The translations under genes were made by a program, and so were the position numbers. A stretch of DNA of 64,000 nucleotides from GCA-016699445 sp964555055 (GTDB lineage Bacteria; UBA10199; JACPAL01; GCA-016699445): the NCBI GenBank assembly GCA_964555055.1, contig CAZKQW010000007.1, positions 62,001 through 126,000 on the forward strand, read 5' to 3'. The notes beneath the pieces were generated by a model. It saw only the letters and a list, made by a program, of their open reading frames with translations, was not told the origin of the DNA and searched no databases. Positions 10,253 through 18,797 of the stretch are shown here, in pieces (positions within the stretch are counted from its first letter, which is position 1; each line of letters begins with the position of its first letter).

Positions 10253-10980
10253 CTTTGATTTCGCTTGCTGTGCTTCCCCTACCTTTGAGCTTAAAAAAAG
10301 ACGAGGAAGCTTTATTAGTCTCTTTCTTAGGTAGCTCGGAATCTTCTTCTCTGCGAGCCATGCAGGCCCAGGAGAAACGCTATGAGTTTCTCCTGGGCCA
10401 CGCTTTAGCGCGTTTTCAACTAGCGAAAAAAAGCAACCTCCATCCGAAGAAAATCGAACTCTTATGGGAGAAATTCACTCTTCCTCGAGTTAAGGATTTA
10501 CCCGAGCTCGGAAAGATTTACTTAAGCATTAGCCACCGTCAGGGATTCGTCGCCGTAGCGACGTCTTCTGTGCGTATAGGGGTAGATATAGAGCAAACGA
10601 TTCAAAAAGATTTACTCTACATGGATGCACTGAGGAATTATTTTTCTCAGAAGGAACAAGGTCTCTTCGACGATGTGCCTGATAAATTAAAAGCGTTTTG
10701 GTACGCCCAACGCTGGGCTCTCAAGGAGGCTTTGTATAAAGCTCATCAGGGGGATATTACAGAAGTCTTTCGGAATACCTCGATGCTAAAGAGAGAAACC
10801 GGCATGTGGTATTTTGAAAGCGATTTAGCGGATTTAAAAGCTGACCAATGGCAGCTATCCTTGTTAAACCCACATCCAGAAAGAGTTTTAGCATTGGCTT
10901 ATGAAAATTCCGAGAGGCTTCCCATCGAAGAGTCTTTTATACCACCGCAGGACTTAATTGGTTATTTGAAAAATTTTTAA
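10249..10980 (+). CDS. Sfp-type 4'-phosphopantetheinyl transferase
   Basis: Transfers the phosphopantetheine arm of CoA to the conserved Ser of carrier proteins, making them active. The 243-residue length and the paired motifs GVDIEQ (Asp113, Glu115, Mg binding) and WALKEALYKA (Lys159, Glu160) identify the Sfp/Gsp type rather than the short AcpS type. Its ATG overlaps the stop of the upstream synthase as ATGA, so the two are probably translationally coupled and the synthase carrier domain is the likely substrate. In fungal FAS the equivalent activity is fused to the C-terminus, and in mycobacteria an AcpS gene follows fas; here a different transferase class takes that place. Confidence 0.92.
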   Translation: MTLISLAVLPLPLSLKKDEEALLVSFLGSSESSSLRAMQAQEKRYEFLLGHALARFQLAKKSNLHPKKIELLWEKFTLPRVKDLPELGKIYLSISHRQGFVAVATSSVRIGVDIEQTIQKDLLYMDALRNYFSQKEQGLFDDVPDKLKAFWYAQRWALKEALYKAHQGDITEVFRNTSMLKRETGMWYFESDLADLKADQWQLSLLNPHPERVLALAYENSERLPIEESFIPPQDLIGYLKNF

Positions 10981-11031
10981 TTCCTTAAGCAACTCGACCC
11001 CACAAAATCGCGATAAACCTTTAATAAGCTT

Positions 11032-11757
11032 ATGCCCGTGGACCCTATTCAGCTCAATTCCGGCGGTCTCTCCAACCAGCTTTTGATCGGGCGTGTGCCC
11101 GGTGGTGGGAGCGGTGCGTCAGAGGTTTTTCATAAGAGTTTCGGGGAGCCGATCCCGAAGATCGCGGATATCCACCACAATGCCGAGCTGCGGGCCCTTT
11201 TCAGCCAGATGGGGATGTTGGGGCGTTTAGAGCGGAAGCTACGGATGCTCTCCCGCAAAAAAGGGCGGATCGTACCGGCCAAGGGGACGGTCGCTTGCGC
11301 TCTCTCGGCCTGCGACGAGACGGAAAACGAAGACCTCGTTTTCGTCGGCGTGGATTTCGCCCAGGAGTACCAATCCGAAGAAGAGACCATCGCCGGCGTC
11401 CTCGCCCATGAATGGGGGCACCTGACGTCGGAATTCCCCCACGGCATCAATCCCGACGAGTTGACCTGGGAAGAGATTTTCGCCCTCCGCAAGAGCGAAG
11501 AATGTAATGCCGACGCCTACGCAGGGCGCATGCTTTACCTCATGCGTTACCGGACGGAAGGGCTCATCCGTTTTCTCTCCAAGCCCAAGTACGCGAAGGA
11601 AACCCACAAGTATCATTCTTCGGTCACGCGCGCGGCCATCATCGAACGCGCCTACCAGCATGCCCAGCGCCAACAACAGCAAGTCCAGAACTTCAATCTC
11701 ATCCCCAATGCCACTTTTCGCAATCTCATGACGGCGCAATTGATCGGTGTCGCTTAA
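11032..11757 (+). CDS. M48-like zinc metallopeptidase
   Basis: Predicted zinc-dependent peptidase of 241 residues. HEWGH (His126, Glu127, His130) gives two zinc ligands and the catalytic Glu, and EECNADAYA (Glu157, Asp161) about 30 residues on supplies the third ligand in the spacing of family M48 (the HtpX/Ste24/BepA-type core). No signal peptide or membrane segment is evident, so it looks like a soluble domain, possibly cytosolic. It follows the phosphopantetheinyl transferase by 51 bases on the same strand and precedes an acyltransferase. No Shine-Dalgarno sequence is obvious before the ATG. The substrate cannot be told from sequence, and a role in lipid synthesis is only suggested by position. 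Confidence 0.75.
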   Translation: MPVDPIQLNSGGLSNQLLIGRVPGGGSGASEVFHKSFGEPIPKIADIHHNAELRALFSQMGMLGRLERKLRMLSRKKGRIVPAKGTVACALSACDETENEDLVFVGVDFAQEYQSEEETIAGVLAHEWGHLTSEFPHGINPDELTWEEIFALRKSEECNADAYAGRMLYLMRYRTEGLIRFLSKPKYAKETHKYHSSVTRAAIIERAYQHAQRQQQQVQNFNLIPNATFRNLMTAQLIGVA

Positions 11758-11859
11758 ATAGTCTTATTCATAGATGTCAGGATGGTCTCAGAGCAGGTTA
11801 TAACGAGGCTTTTATTACCAAAAAAAGAAGCTTTTTAGGCAACTTTTAGACGAAGACGG

Positions 11860-11884
11860 CGAAAACCCTCAGGAAAGGTTTTCG
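11860..11884 (+). promoter_or_regulatory. Hairpin over the ribosome-binding region of the acyltransferase gene
   Basis: CGAAAACC at 11860-11867 is the exact reverse complement of GGTTTTCG at 11877-11884. The 9-base loop holds AGGAAA, the only Shine-Dalgarno-like sequence before the ATG at 11888. The structure would place the ribosome-binding bases in the loop and upper stem, so it could modulate translation. There is no U-run, so it is not a terminator. Function is inference. Confidence 0.45.
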
Positions 11885-11887
11885 CAT

Positions 11888-13417
11888 ATGGATTTTAGTG
11901 ATTTGGTAAAAACCGTAAAGGATTGGTCCCATCATATTCTGCCCTTCCCCCCGCCCGCAGGGACTTTGGAAGCCGATCGCGCTTCAAAAAATACGACAGG
12001 TCCAATCGATCATTATGCAGATCCTGCGGCGGCCGATGACGCGCTATCGTTTGACCAACACAACCCGTCGCTCTTGGCGCGGGTGACTCGGGCTCCTTTG
12101 TTTCGAAGTTTTTTAAAAGGCTGCTTCGGATCTTACCATAAAATCTATAATGTCATGACGCTCGGAGCCGCCGCCGTTTATGCTTTCGGCCTTATGAAAG
12201 ATTACGTGGGTCGCATTGGTTTAGAGGAGGCAATGAGACAATATGACGCCACTGTCTTTTCTCCCGCCGTTACAGTCGATGCGGATGGAAACGTCGCTTC
12301 ACCGGTCCTGCTGGAAGATCCCGAATGCGTCGAGGCGTTCGGACGGAAGAGTGTGGATTGGGCACGGCAGACGAACGCAATGAGCGGTACGAGAGTCACA
12401 GTGGAGGGCCGAGAAAATATCCCACCGGCCGGAACACATGCCATCTATGTCTTGAACCACGTCTCCCTCTTGGACGATTTTAAATGGAACTTGTGGGATC
12501 GATGCATCCGGTATGTAGCTTGCGCCAAAAATTTCCACGATGGAGAGGAAGGGGACGACTCGCTTTTTTCCGTACGTCGGTTGGGAGTGAAATGGCTTGC
12601 GGAGATCGTGGCCCATCCCACGATTTCCCGGGAGCTAAGGACTGATGCGGAACATCGAAATCTCATTCTGATGGATCGTATGGTGGAAATGGCGAGAAAG
12701 TATAAAATCCGCTCCGCATGGTTCGGGACGGGAACGCGTTCGCCGACCAATTGGGAGGACAACGGTACCCAAGGCACTTCGATCGACTACGCCGCGGCGC
12801 CGAATAAAAAAGATTATTGGGAATATATTAAATTCGGGGGAGCTGTCACGAATGCGATTAAGCTGATGAAAGCCACCGGTGAGAAGGTCCATCTCGTCAT
12901 GGGACGCTCAAACGGGATCGAATTCGTCAACCCCAACCTCTCCAAGTCGTTTCCTTGGATCAATCCAAATCGAATCGATCGTAACATCGTCTACAAATTC
13001 TCAAAACCCATTATCGTAGCCCCTACGGCAGAAGAAAACTTTAATGAAAAAATAGCGATGTCCCAATACGGGAGGAAGCTCAAAAAGAGCTTCTTAGATG
13101 AAACGAAGGACATGAGAGGTTATCTTTTAAGGCGCTTGGGTGCTTGGGGAAATCAAAAAGGTCTTCCGGACATAGCGGCCTTTGTGAGTGAGCGCGCGGA
13201 GAAGGATCCGAATCAAACCCTTTTCGTCGTCTTGGGCCGTCTATGCGCTCTTCATCCTTCCCTACCGGAGCGACAAGCCTATATCGACCGCCTCATCGCT
13301 TATCTCCAATCCGGTCAGCCCTTTGCGCGGGACCAGGAAAAATACACGCAATTGATGCAAGAGATCACCCAATCGGTTTTCGAGACGCAATACCGTCATT
13401 ACCCGCAAGTCGCTTAG
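11888..13417 (+). CDS. PlsC/LPLAT-like acyltransferase
   Basis: Probable O-acyltransferase of 509 residues using acyl-CoA or acyl-ACP. NHVSLLD contains the family HX4D motif (His191, Asp196), and FGTGTRS at 279-285 corresponds to the FPEGTRS block III that binds the acceptor phosphate, with Glu replaced by Thr. One hydrophobic stretch near residues 93-107 could be membrane associated. The protein is much longer than bacterial PlsC (about 245 residues), with extra sequence at both ends. Position after the fatty acid synthase and its activating enzyme suggests it loads the synthase product onto a glycerol- or other alcohol-based lipid; that link is inference. The gene ends just before a strong terminator. 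Confidence 0.72.
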   Translation: MDFSDLVKTVKDWSHHILPFPPPAGTLEADRASKNTTGPIDHYADPAAADDALSFDQHNPSLLARVTRAPLFRSFLKGCFGSYHKIYNVMTLGAAAVYAFGLMKDYVGRIGLEEAMRQYDATVFSPAVTVDADGNVASPVLLEDPECVEAFGRKSVDWARQTNAMSGTRVTVEGRENIPPAGTHAIYVLNHVSLLDDFKWNLWDRCIRYVACAKNFHDGEEGDDSLFSVRRLGVKWLAEIVAHPTISRELRTDAEHRNLILMDRMVEMARKYKIRSAWFGTGTRSPTNWEDNGTQGTSIDYAAAPNKKDYWEYIKFGGAVTNAIKLMKATGEKVHLVMGRSNGIEFVNPNLSKSFPWINPNRIDRNIVYKFSKPIIVAPTAEENFNEKIAMSQYGRKLKKSFLDETKDMRGYLLRRLGAWGNQKGLPDIAAFVSERAEKDPNQTLFVVLGRLCALHPSLPERQAYIDRLIAYLQSGQPFARDQEKYTQLMQEITQSVFETQYRHYPQVA

Positions 13418-13460
13418 CGAGGCGGCCCCGCAATTCTTAGACGATGACCTATAACGAATA

Positions 13461-13495
13461 AAAAAGGGGCGGGCATTTAAGCCCACCCCTTTTTT
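13461..13495. terminator. Bidirectional rho-independent terminator
   Basis: A-run plus GGGGCGGGC (13461-13474) pairs with GCCCACCCC plus T-run (13481-13495), one C-A mismatch in the stem. It lies between the convergent acyltransferase and PuuD-like genes and has the right form for both strands. Confidence 0.9.
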
Positions 13496-13512
13496 CATGT
13501 ATGGGAATTTTT

Positions 13513-14286
13513 CTAGAATCCCTTCACGTTCGCGGCTTTTTTGTACAAGTGCTGCACGCCATGCCAGCCGAAAAGGACGAAGATCGGGATCGTAATCCAG
13601 TGGACGGCGGCGAAAGTCGTGTGGGCGTTGATCATGAACCACAAGAGGGGCACGGACATGTAGGTATTGTGCTTAGAGCGGGTGCCGGCGAGCTTCACGA
13701 TCGCGGCGTCGGGCGCCTCACCGTTCTTCACGGCGGTGATGATCTTCTGTTGCGAAGGCCAGATGCGGAACCACACGTTGAAGGCCATGATGGTGCCATA
13801 GGCCGCACCCAAGTGGATGCTCATCCCGCGGTAGCTGAAGCCGCCCACATAGTACATCAAGGCGACGAAGGCCGTAGAGAGGATGAAGCCGCTGATGGCG
13901 GCGCCGTAGGGCTTTTCGCAGGGCTTAGTGATCGGGCATTTCTGGGCGAGCTCGTAGAAGAGGGGTGCGGCGATGGTAAGCAGCATCATGAGGAGCGCTC
14001 CACCCGTCCAACCTTTCGTCTGATCTTCGAGGGCCAAAGCGCCATGGTAGAAAACGAGAGCCAAGAGCAGAACACCCGTCACCCACGTGAAGGCGGCGCC
14101 CCAGCGGAACCAAAACAACGCCCGCGGCATGAGCTCCGGGACGACCTTCTTCTTAGTGTCGCCGTCCAGCACGGCGGCCATGGGTCCGTTGACGAAATTG
14201 AAGAAGTAAAGATGACCGATCCACAGGATACCGGCGATGATGTGGAACCATCGGAAGAGCGCCTGCAAGACATCAGGTGCGTACAT
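13513..14286 (-). CDS. PuuD-like multi-helix membrane protein
   Basis: Integral membrane protein of 257 residues with about seven hydrophobic helices carrying several His residues (RWFHIIAGILWIGH near the N-terminus, WFMINAH and GWHGVQH near the C-terminus). This pattern resembles the membrane part of PuuD, the membrane-bound urate hydroxylase, but the C-terminal cytochrome c domain of PuuD is absent. The conserved His residues suggest haem or metal ligation, which is inference. It follows an FNR-type flavoprotein gene by 33 bases on the same strand with a good AGGAGG before its ATG, so the pair probably forms one operon and perhaps one short electron-transfer unit. Confidence 0.65.
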   Translation of the reverse strand: MYAPDVLQALFRWFHIIAGILWIGHLYFFNFVNGPMAAVLDGDTKKKVVPELMPRALFWFRWGAAFTWVTGVLLLALVFYHGALALEDQTKGWTGGALLMMLLTIAAPLFYELAQKCPITKPCEKPYGAAISGFILSTAFVALMYYVGGFSYRGMSIHLGAAYGTIMAFNVWFRIWPSQQKIITAVKNGEAPDAAIVKLAGTRSKHNTYMSVPLLWFMINAHTTFAAVHWITIPIFVLFGWHGVQHLYKKAANVKGF

Positions 14287-14319
14287 TGGTGCCTCCTAAA
14301 TTTATGAAACGTTAAAATA

Positions 14320-15036
14320 TTAAACGTACTTCTCGAAATGCACTTGCTTTTGGGTATAACCCAATTCGCTCGCGGCCTTTTGCACGCCTTCGATCATCGG
14401 CACCAAACCGCAAACGTAAATTTGCTTTCCCTTCGGGTCGGGAAAATATTTCTTTAGGGCTTCCTGGACGTACCCCACATCGCCCTTCCAAGGCGTCAGC
14501 GTATTCTTGGGACGAGAAATCGTCGGGTAAAATTTAAAATTCGCGTGCTTCTTTTCCAAGTTCAACCATTCCTCCGTGTACAGCATTTCCTCTTCATGGC
14601 GCACCCCAAAGATGAGATGGATTTTTTGGGCGCAGCCTTGGTGGAAAAGCGTCTGGATCATGCTGCGGAGAGGGGCGAGGCCCGTGCCCGTGCCGATGAA
14701 GACGATCTCGGGCTCCGACGGTTTCAGGACGAAGCCTCCGTAAGGGAGGGTGAGCGTGACTTTCGCGCCTTCTTCGAGGGTCCAAAACCATGTCGTCGCG
14801 AAACCGCCTTCGACCTTTTTGATGCAAAGATCGAGATATCCCTCTTCGAAAGGGGCGGAAGCGATGGAATACGCTTTTTTGACGGGCTTGGGATCGGCCG
14901 GCACGTGAACCATGCAAAACTGGCCGGCTTGAAAGGATACCCATTTGCCTGCGGGAAAACGGAAGCGAAACGTCTTCACCGTGGGGGTCAGCACGAATAT
15001 CTTTTCCAATGTCGTTTCAATGGGTTCCAAAGGCAT
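14320..15036 (-). CDS. Ferredoxin-NADP reductase-like flavoprotein
   Basis: Single-module FAD/NAD(P)H oxidoreductase of 238 residues. The FAD-binding motif reads KAYSIAS, equivalent to RxYS with the Arg changed; the nucleotide-binding Gly motif is GTGTGLAPL; the C-terminal VCGLVPMI and an aromatic residue two from the end complete the FNR fold. No iron-sulfur or flavodoxin module is fused, so an external partner is needed. It is the first gene of a two-gene operon with the PuuD-like membrane protein and is divergent from queG. Likely moves electrons between NAD(P)H and that membrane protein or a ferredoxin. Confidence 0.85.
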   Translation of the reverse strand: MPLEPIETTLEKIFVLTPTVKTFRFRFPAGKWVSFQAGQFCMVHVPADPKPVKKAYSIASAPFEEGYLDLCIKKVEGGFATTWFWTLEEGAKVTLTLPYGGFVLKPSEPEIVFIGTGTGLAPLRSMIQTLFHQGCAQKIHLIFGVRHEEEMLYTEEWLNLEKKHANFKFYPTISRPKNTLTPWKGDVGYVQEALKKYFPDPKGKQIYVCGLVPMIEGVQKAASELGYTQKQVHFEKYV

Positions 15037-15127
15037 TCGCGGGCCTATAGGACTAATTGAGTCGGAGTTTCAAGCGAAATGAAATATTCACTTTATCCTT
15101 TGCCCGAATGCTGATGAAGAGGGCCCT

Positions 15128-16057
15128 ATGTCATTAAAGGAACGCATCCTGGACCACGCTTTGAAGCTTGGCTTCGAACTCTGCGGTCTCGTCCCGGCCT
15201 ATCCGGTGCCGGACTTCGACGCCTTTCGCTCTTGGCTCGACCAAGGATACGCCGGGACGATGACCTACCTCGGTCGGGGCGCCGAGAAGCGCGCCAACCC
15301 TGATCGGATCTTGCCGGGCGTCAAAACCTTGATTTGCGTCGGGATGAATTACCACCAAAGCGACCCCCACCCTCAGATCGCCCAATACGCCCTCGGTCGG
15401 GATTATCACGACGTGATGGGCGCGAAGCTTCGGCTTCTTGAAGATTTTCTCCGCGCGCTCGATCCCACGGCGAAGACGAAAAGCTATGTCGATACGGGCG
15501 CGATTTTGGAGCGTGGTTACGCGGCGCGGGCGGGGCTGGGGTGGATCGGCAAGAACACGTGCCTGATCAACGACGGCGTGGGGTCCTTTTTCTTCATCGG
15601 AGAAATCCTAACGACGCAGGAGTTCCCGGCGGAAGACTACGGCCTTCCCGCCCTCGACCAGTGCGGCACGTGCACGAAATGCCTGGACGCGTGTCCCACC
15701 GAGGCCTTCGTCGCGCCTTACGTGATGGACGCGCGCCGCTGCATCTCTTACCTCACTATCGAATACCGGGGCGATTTTTCGGAAGAGCAAGCGGCGATGG
15801 TCGGCGGCCACGTCTACGGCTGCGACATCTGCCAGACGGTGTGTCCGTACAATGACCGGATTTCGGGGACGCGGGAACCTGGCTTCCAAGCGAGGCCCGA
15901 GATCAGAAGCTTAACCTTAGAGCGGATGCGCACGTTATCGGAAGATGAATTCGCGGCGTTAACCCGCGGTAACGCCATGGACCGCGTGAAGTTCCTAGAT
16001 TGGAAAAGAAACGTGGAAGCTGTCAAAAACTCTCAACCAGCTCGTGATCGGCGTTGA
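15128..16057 (+). CDS. queG: Epoxyqueuosine reductase QueG
   Basis: Cobalamin-dependent iron-sulfur enzyme that reduces epoxyqueuosine to queuosine at the tRNA wobble position. Two ferredoxin-like clusters are visible (CGTCTKCLDACP near 178-189 and CDICQTVCP near 235-243), along with family signatures such as SYVDTGAILERGYAARAGLG and GKNTC. At 309 residues it is the short form lacking the extended C-terminal repeats seen in longer orthologues. AGAGGG precedes the ATG. Its last 35 bases overlap the convergent unknown gene downstream. Confidence 0.95.
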   Translation: MSLKERILDHALKLGFELCGLVPAYPVPDFDAFRSWLDQGYAGTMTYLGRGAEKRANPDRILPGVKTLICVGMNYHQSDPHPQIAQYALGRDYHDVMGAKLRLLEDFLRALDPTAKTKSYVDTGAILERGYAARAGLGWIGKNTCLINDGVGSFFFIGEILTTQEFPAEDYGLPALDQCGTCTKCLDACPTEAFVAPYVMDARRCISYLTIEYRGDFSEEQAAMVGGHVYGCDICQTVCPYNDRISGTREPGFQARPEIRSLTLERMRTLSEDEFAALTRGNAMDRVKFLDWKRNVEAVKNSQPARDRR

Positions 16058-17501
16058 AGGTCGCGTGGCCGTGGAAATCCTCGCCGTAAATCTTGGCTCC
16101 GCTTCCCTTTTCCGGGTTGAGCTGATAACCGCCGCTTTCAAAAAACTCAATCGGGGTGCCCTTCGGAAAAAAGATTTGTTCATCGCTGATTTCAAAAGGC
16201 TCCAACAAGACGCCATATTGGGGCCGTGATCGGGAATCGACCTTTCTGAAAGAAACCGATGCCCTTTCTGTTAAGTAGTTTGCCCTGAAACCAACCACCC
16301 ACTTTAATCCTTTCCGGCCTCGAATCGTCATGGACTGTTGATGGGAAGTGGCCAGGTAGTTTAAATTCCCGTCATAATGCAGGGAAAGCGTATCATTCGG
16401 CTTCAGGTCCAATGCGAGCCCCCCGAGGGATAAAAGAATCGGTTCCCCAAGGATAAGAAGAACCACCTCCGAAAAACAGGCGATGCTGCTCACGACGCAG
16501 CGCTGTCCTCCGAATGAAAAATTCCATCGATTCGGCCAGTCGCTGGAGGAAGCGCGTCTTATTGCGGTCATCCCTCCTTGCGCGTTGCACGTCAGGATGT
16601 CTCCGGCCTCCGCATCGATCGTCATGGCGGCAGAAGAGAAGACGGCGAAGGGCGCCGGCTTCGCTAACGTGAACTCGACGAGCTTCTTATCCTTCAATTG
16701 GACACGATTTTCCTCTCCCCCGCGGCAACGTAGATCGCGTCCATGAAAAGAAAAGTCCCGGTCGGTCGCTAAAACGACCGAAGAGAGCCGTCCAACGCTT
16801 ATTTCGAAACCCACTTCATCTCCCGGTTCCAAACGGAGATCCCCGGAATCCAGCCCGACTTCGACGGCCCTCGCCAGGACGCCATTGGAGAACGGCAATC
16901 CATGGGCGGAGAAACGGACCCGTTGGCCGGCGGCTAGGACGAAGGTGCCTTCTTCGGTGTTGACGGGACATTCCCGCGCCAATGTCCCGAAGAGTCCGTT
17001 CAATTCCCCGGATGGGGAGAAGTTATACTCCACGTCGCAACCGCCTTGGACGAGGATGACGGTTTCGCCGACCTTCACTTCCACGTTCGACCGTGCCCGT
17101 CCGCTCAAGGAGCTAAGTCGCGATGTCTCCCTCTCACGTATACCAAAGCCTTCCGTGTGAAACTTCTTTTTCACCTCACCCTCTAAAGTTCCCTCCAAAG
17201 CACTCCATAGGGAGTCGCCGCCCTTCCCGCCCGTTTGACCCGTTTGAATAGGTCCGGCGCATGAGAGCCCGACCAGCGTCCTCGGTTTTTTCGTGAGAAA
17301 GACGCCACCCGTGCCGTTCGACAGGCTGAGGAATGTGAAGGCGTTCGCCATCGTGCCGCGATTCCGAGCCCAAGGGGGTGGGCAAGACACGGCGATCGAG
17401 TGAGACGCCTGCGGCGTCGTGACGGCGAGAGGCATTTGGATCGTGGACGCGTTGAGGCGCGTGAATCCTGGATAAGGGGAATTGGCGACCGGGAGTTTCA
17501 T
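16023..17501 (-). CDS. Hypothetical protein, beta-rich, 492 residues
   Basis: No family recognised. The sequence alternates short hydrophobic strands with Gly/Ser turns and has few Cys, suggesting a beta-rich fold. There is no obvious signal peptide (MKLPVANSPYPGFTRL) and no clear membrane segment. AGAGAGG lies about eight bases before the ATG, supporting this start. It overlaps the 3' end of queG tail-to-tail by 35 bases and lies downstream of the sensor kinase gene on the same strand after a gap of about 75 bases, so it might be co-transcribed with the two-component pair. The predicted protein is reasonable in composition throughout its length, which argues against a chance frame. Confidence 0.6.
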   Translation of the reverse strand: MKLPVANSPYPGFTRLNASTIQMPLAVTTPQASHSIAVSCPPPWARNRGTMANAFTFLSLSNGTGGVFLTKKPRTLVGLSCAGPIQTGQTGGKGGDSLWSALEGTLEGEVKKKFHTEGFGIRERETSRLSSLSGRARSNVEVKVGETVILVQGGCDVEYNFSPSGELNGLFGTLARECPVNTEEGTFVLAAGQRVRFSAHGLPFSNGVLARAVEVGLDSGDLRLEPGDEVGFEISVGRLSSVVLATDRDFSFHGRDLRCRGGEENRVQLKDKKLVEFTLAKPAPFAVFSSAAMTIDAEAGDILTCNAQGGMTAIRRASSSDWPNRWNFSFGGQRCVVSSIACFSEVVLLILGEPILLSLGGLALDLKPNDTLSLHYDGNLNYLATSHQQSMTIRGRKGLKWVVGFRANYLTERASVSFRKVDSRSRPQYGVLLEPFEISDEQIFFPKGTPIEFFESGGYQLNPEKGSGAKIYGEDFHGHATFNADHELVESF

Positions 17502-17576
17502 GGAAAACCTCTCTCTTATTTAAGATGGAGGAGATTTCGTAAACGCCATAAATAAGTTGCGTGATTTCGGTGTCTG

Positions 17577-18797
17577 CTACTCCCGCCGGAACGAGAGGCT
17601 GAGCTTAAAGCCCTGGGCTTCGTTTTCCGCTTTTAAGTCGGTATTCATCGCGTCCGCCAGCATCTTCGCCATGGCCAGGCCGATGCCTGTGCCTTTGGTC
17701 CGGCGCGTGAGTTCGTTTTCGACGCGGTAAAAAGGATCGAAAATCCGTGACAGCTCCTTTTCCGGGACGCCGGGACCGTGATCGCGCCAGCGGAGAACCG
17801 GTTTTCCGCCTTCGTCCTTTAAAGAGAGCGTCAGTTTCTTATTTTCGGCCGCGGCGCAAAACTTGAGGCTGTTTTCGAGGAGGATGAAGAGGATTTGCCG
17901 GACGGCTTCCCGGTCAAACGTCGTGTCGGAGAGATTCGCATCGATGTCGGCTTCCAGGGTAAAACCCGATTTTTCCGCCAAGAACCTCAACGACGGGAGG
18001 AAGGCGTTCAGTTCGGAGGCGAGGGAGTCGGTCACGAGCTGGGGACGGTAGCTCTTCTTCTCCAGGCTCGCGAGCCGGAGGATGTTGTCGATCAAACGGG
18101 AAAGGCGGTTCGACTCTTGGTTGATGAGGCCGTAGTATTCCCGCTTTTTCTCCTCGGTGCCCGCCATCCCTTCCTCTAAAAGCTCGCCGAACATTTGAAT
18201 CGACGTCAGGGGCGTGCGGAGTTCGTGCGTGACGGCGGAGACGAAGTCCTGGCGTTTCTGGGCCAAGAGGGCCTGGGCGGCGTAGGAACGGTATAAGAGA
18301 AGGAGAGCAAAGTTGAGCAGAAGAGATGTCACGAGCGTTAAAGCCACAAAAAGAGGAAACCGTGAGATGATCCTCGCGGACGCTTCTTCCTCTGGAATTT
18401 CCATACGGGGCGCTTCCGCTAAATTTTCAAAAGAAGGAGACGAGGGTTTATCTTCTGGGGGTGACGGTGGCGATGACGGCACCAGTAGAGGATGTGGAAT
18501 TGCGCTTCGAGAGGTAGCCTGAGACTTTGGCCCGGAGCTATCTCCGAACCCCCCTTTCGCTTCGACTCGAGATTCCTTTTTTTTCGATTTTTCATCTCTA
18601 AGGACGGGCTCGGCTTTTTTAGGACTCTCAGTTTGAACGGGTGTAAGCACAACACCAGGGAGGCTTTGATGATGAGAGGATGGGGGGAGTTTTTCGCCGC
18701 TTTCGAATTGACGGTAAAAATAAAAAAAGAAGGCAATCAGTCCGATGTTGAGGGTAAGAGCGATCGCTATCCAAAATTTTTTGTCCGTCTTTTTCAT
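17577..18797 (-). CDS. Membrane sensor histidine kinase
   Basis: Inner-membrane sensor kinase of 406 residues. TM1 (about 8-28) and TM2 (about 147-169) enclose a periplasmic segment of about 118 residues that is unusually rich in Pro, Ser and charged residues and looks disordered rather than a folded ligand domain. The cytoplasmic part has a HisKA domain with THELRTP (phospho-acceptor His191) directly after TM2 with no HAMP domain, then an HATPase domain with DHGPGVP and GTGIGLA. It overlaps its upstream response regulator gene by four bases (ATGA), so they are partners. The signal sensed is unknown. Confidence 0.93.
   Translation of the reverse strand: MKKTDKKFWIAIALTLNIGLIAFFFYFYRQFESGEKLPPSSHHQSLPGVVLTPVQTESPKKAEPVLRDEKSKKKESRVEAKGGFGDSSGPKSQATSRSAIPHPLLVPSSPPSPPEDKPSSPSFENLAEAPRMEIPEEEASARIISRFPLFVALTLVTSLLLNFALLLLYRSYAAQALLAQKRQDFVSAVTHELRTPLTSIQMFGELLEEGMAGTEEKKREYYGLINQESNRLSRLIDNILRLASLEKKSYRPQLVTDSLASELNAFLPSLRFLAEKSGFTLEADIDANLSDTTFDREAVRQILFILLENSLKFCAAAENKKLTLSLKDEGGKPVLRWRDHGPGVPEKELSRIFDPFYRVENELTRRTKGTGIGLAMAKMLADAMNTDLKAENEAQGFKLSLSFRRE

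Noticed and set aside
13501..14307. Long plus-strand open frame antisense to the PuuD-like gene
   Set aside because: Composition is Arg/Gly/Glu/His-rich without domains, while the minus-strand frame has a good ribosome-binding site and coherent membrane helices.
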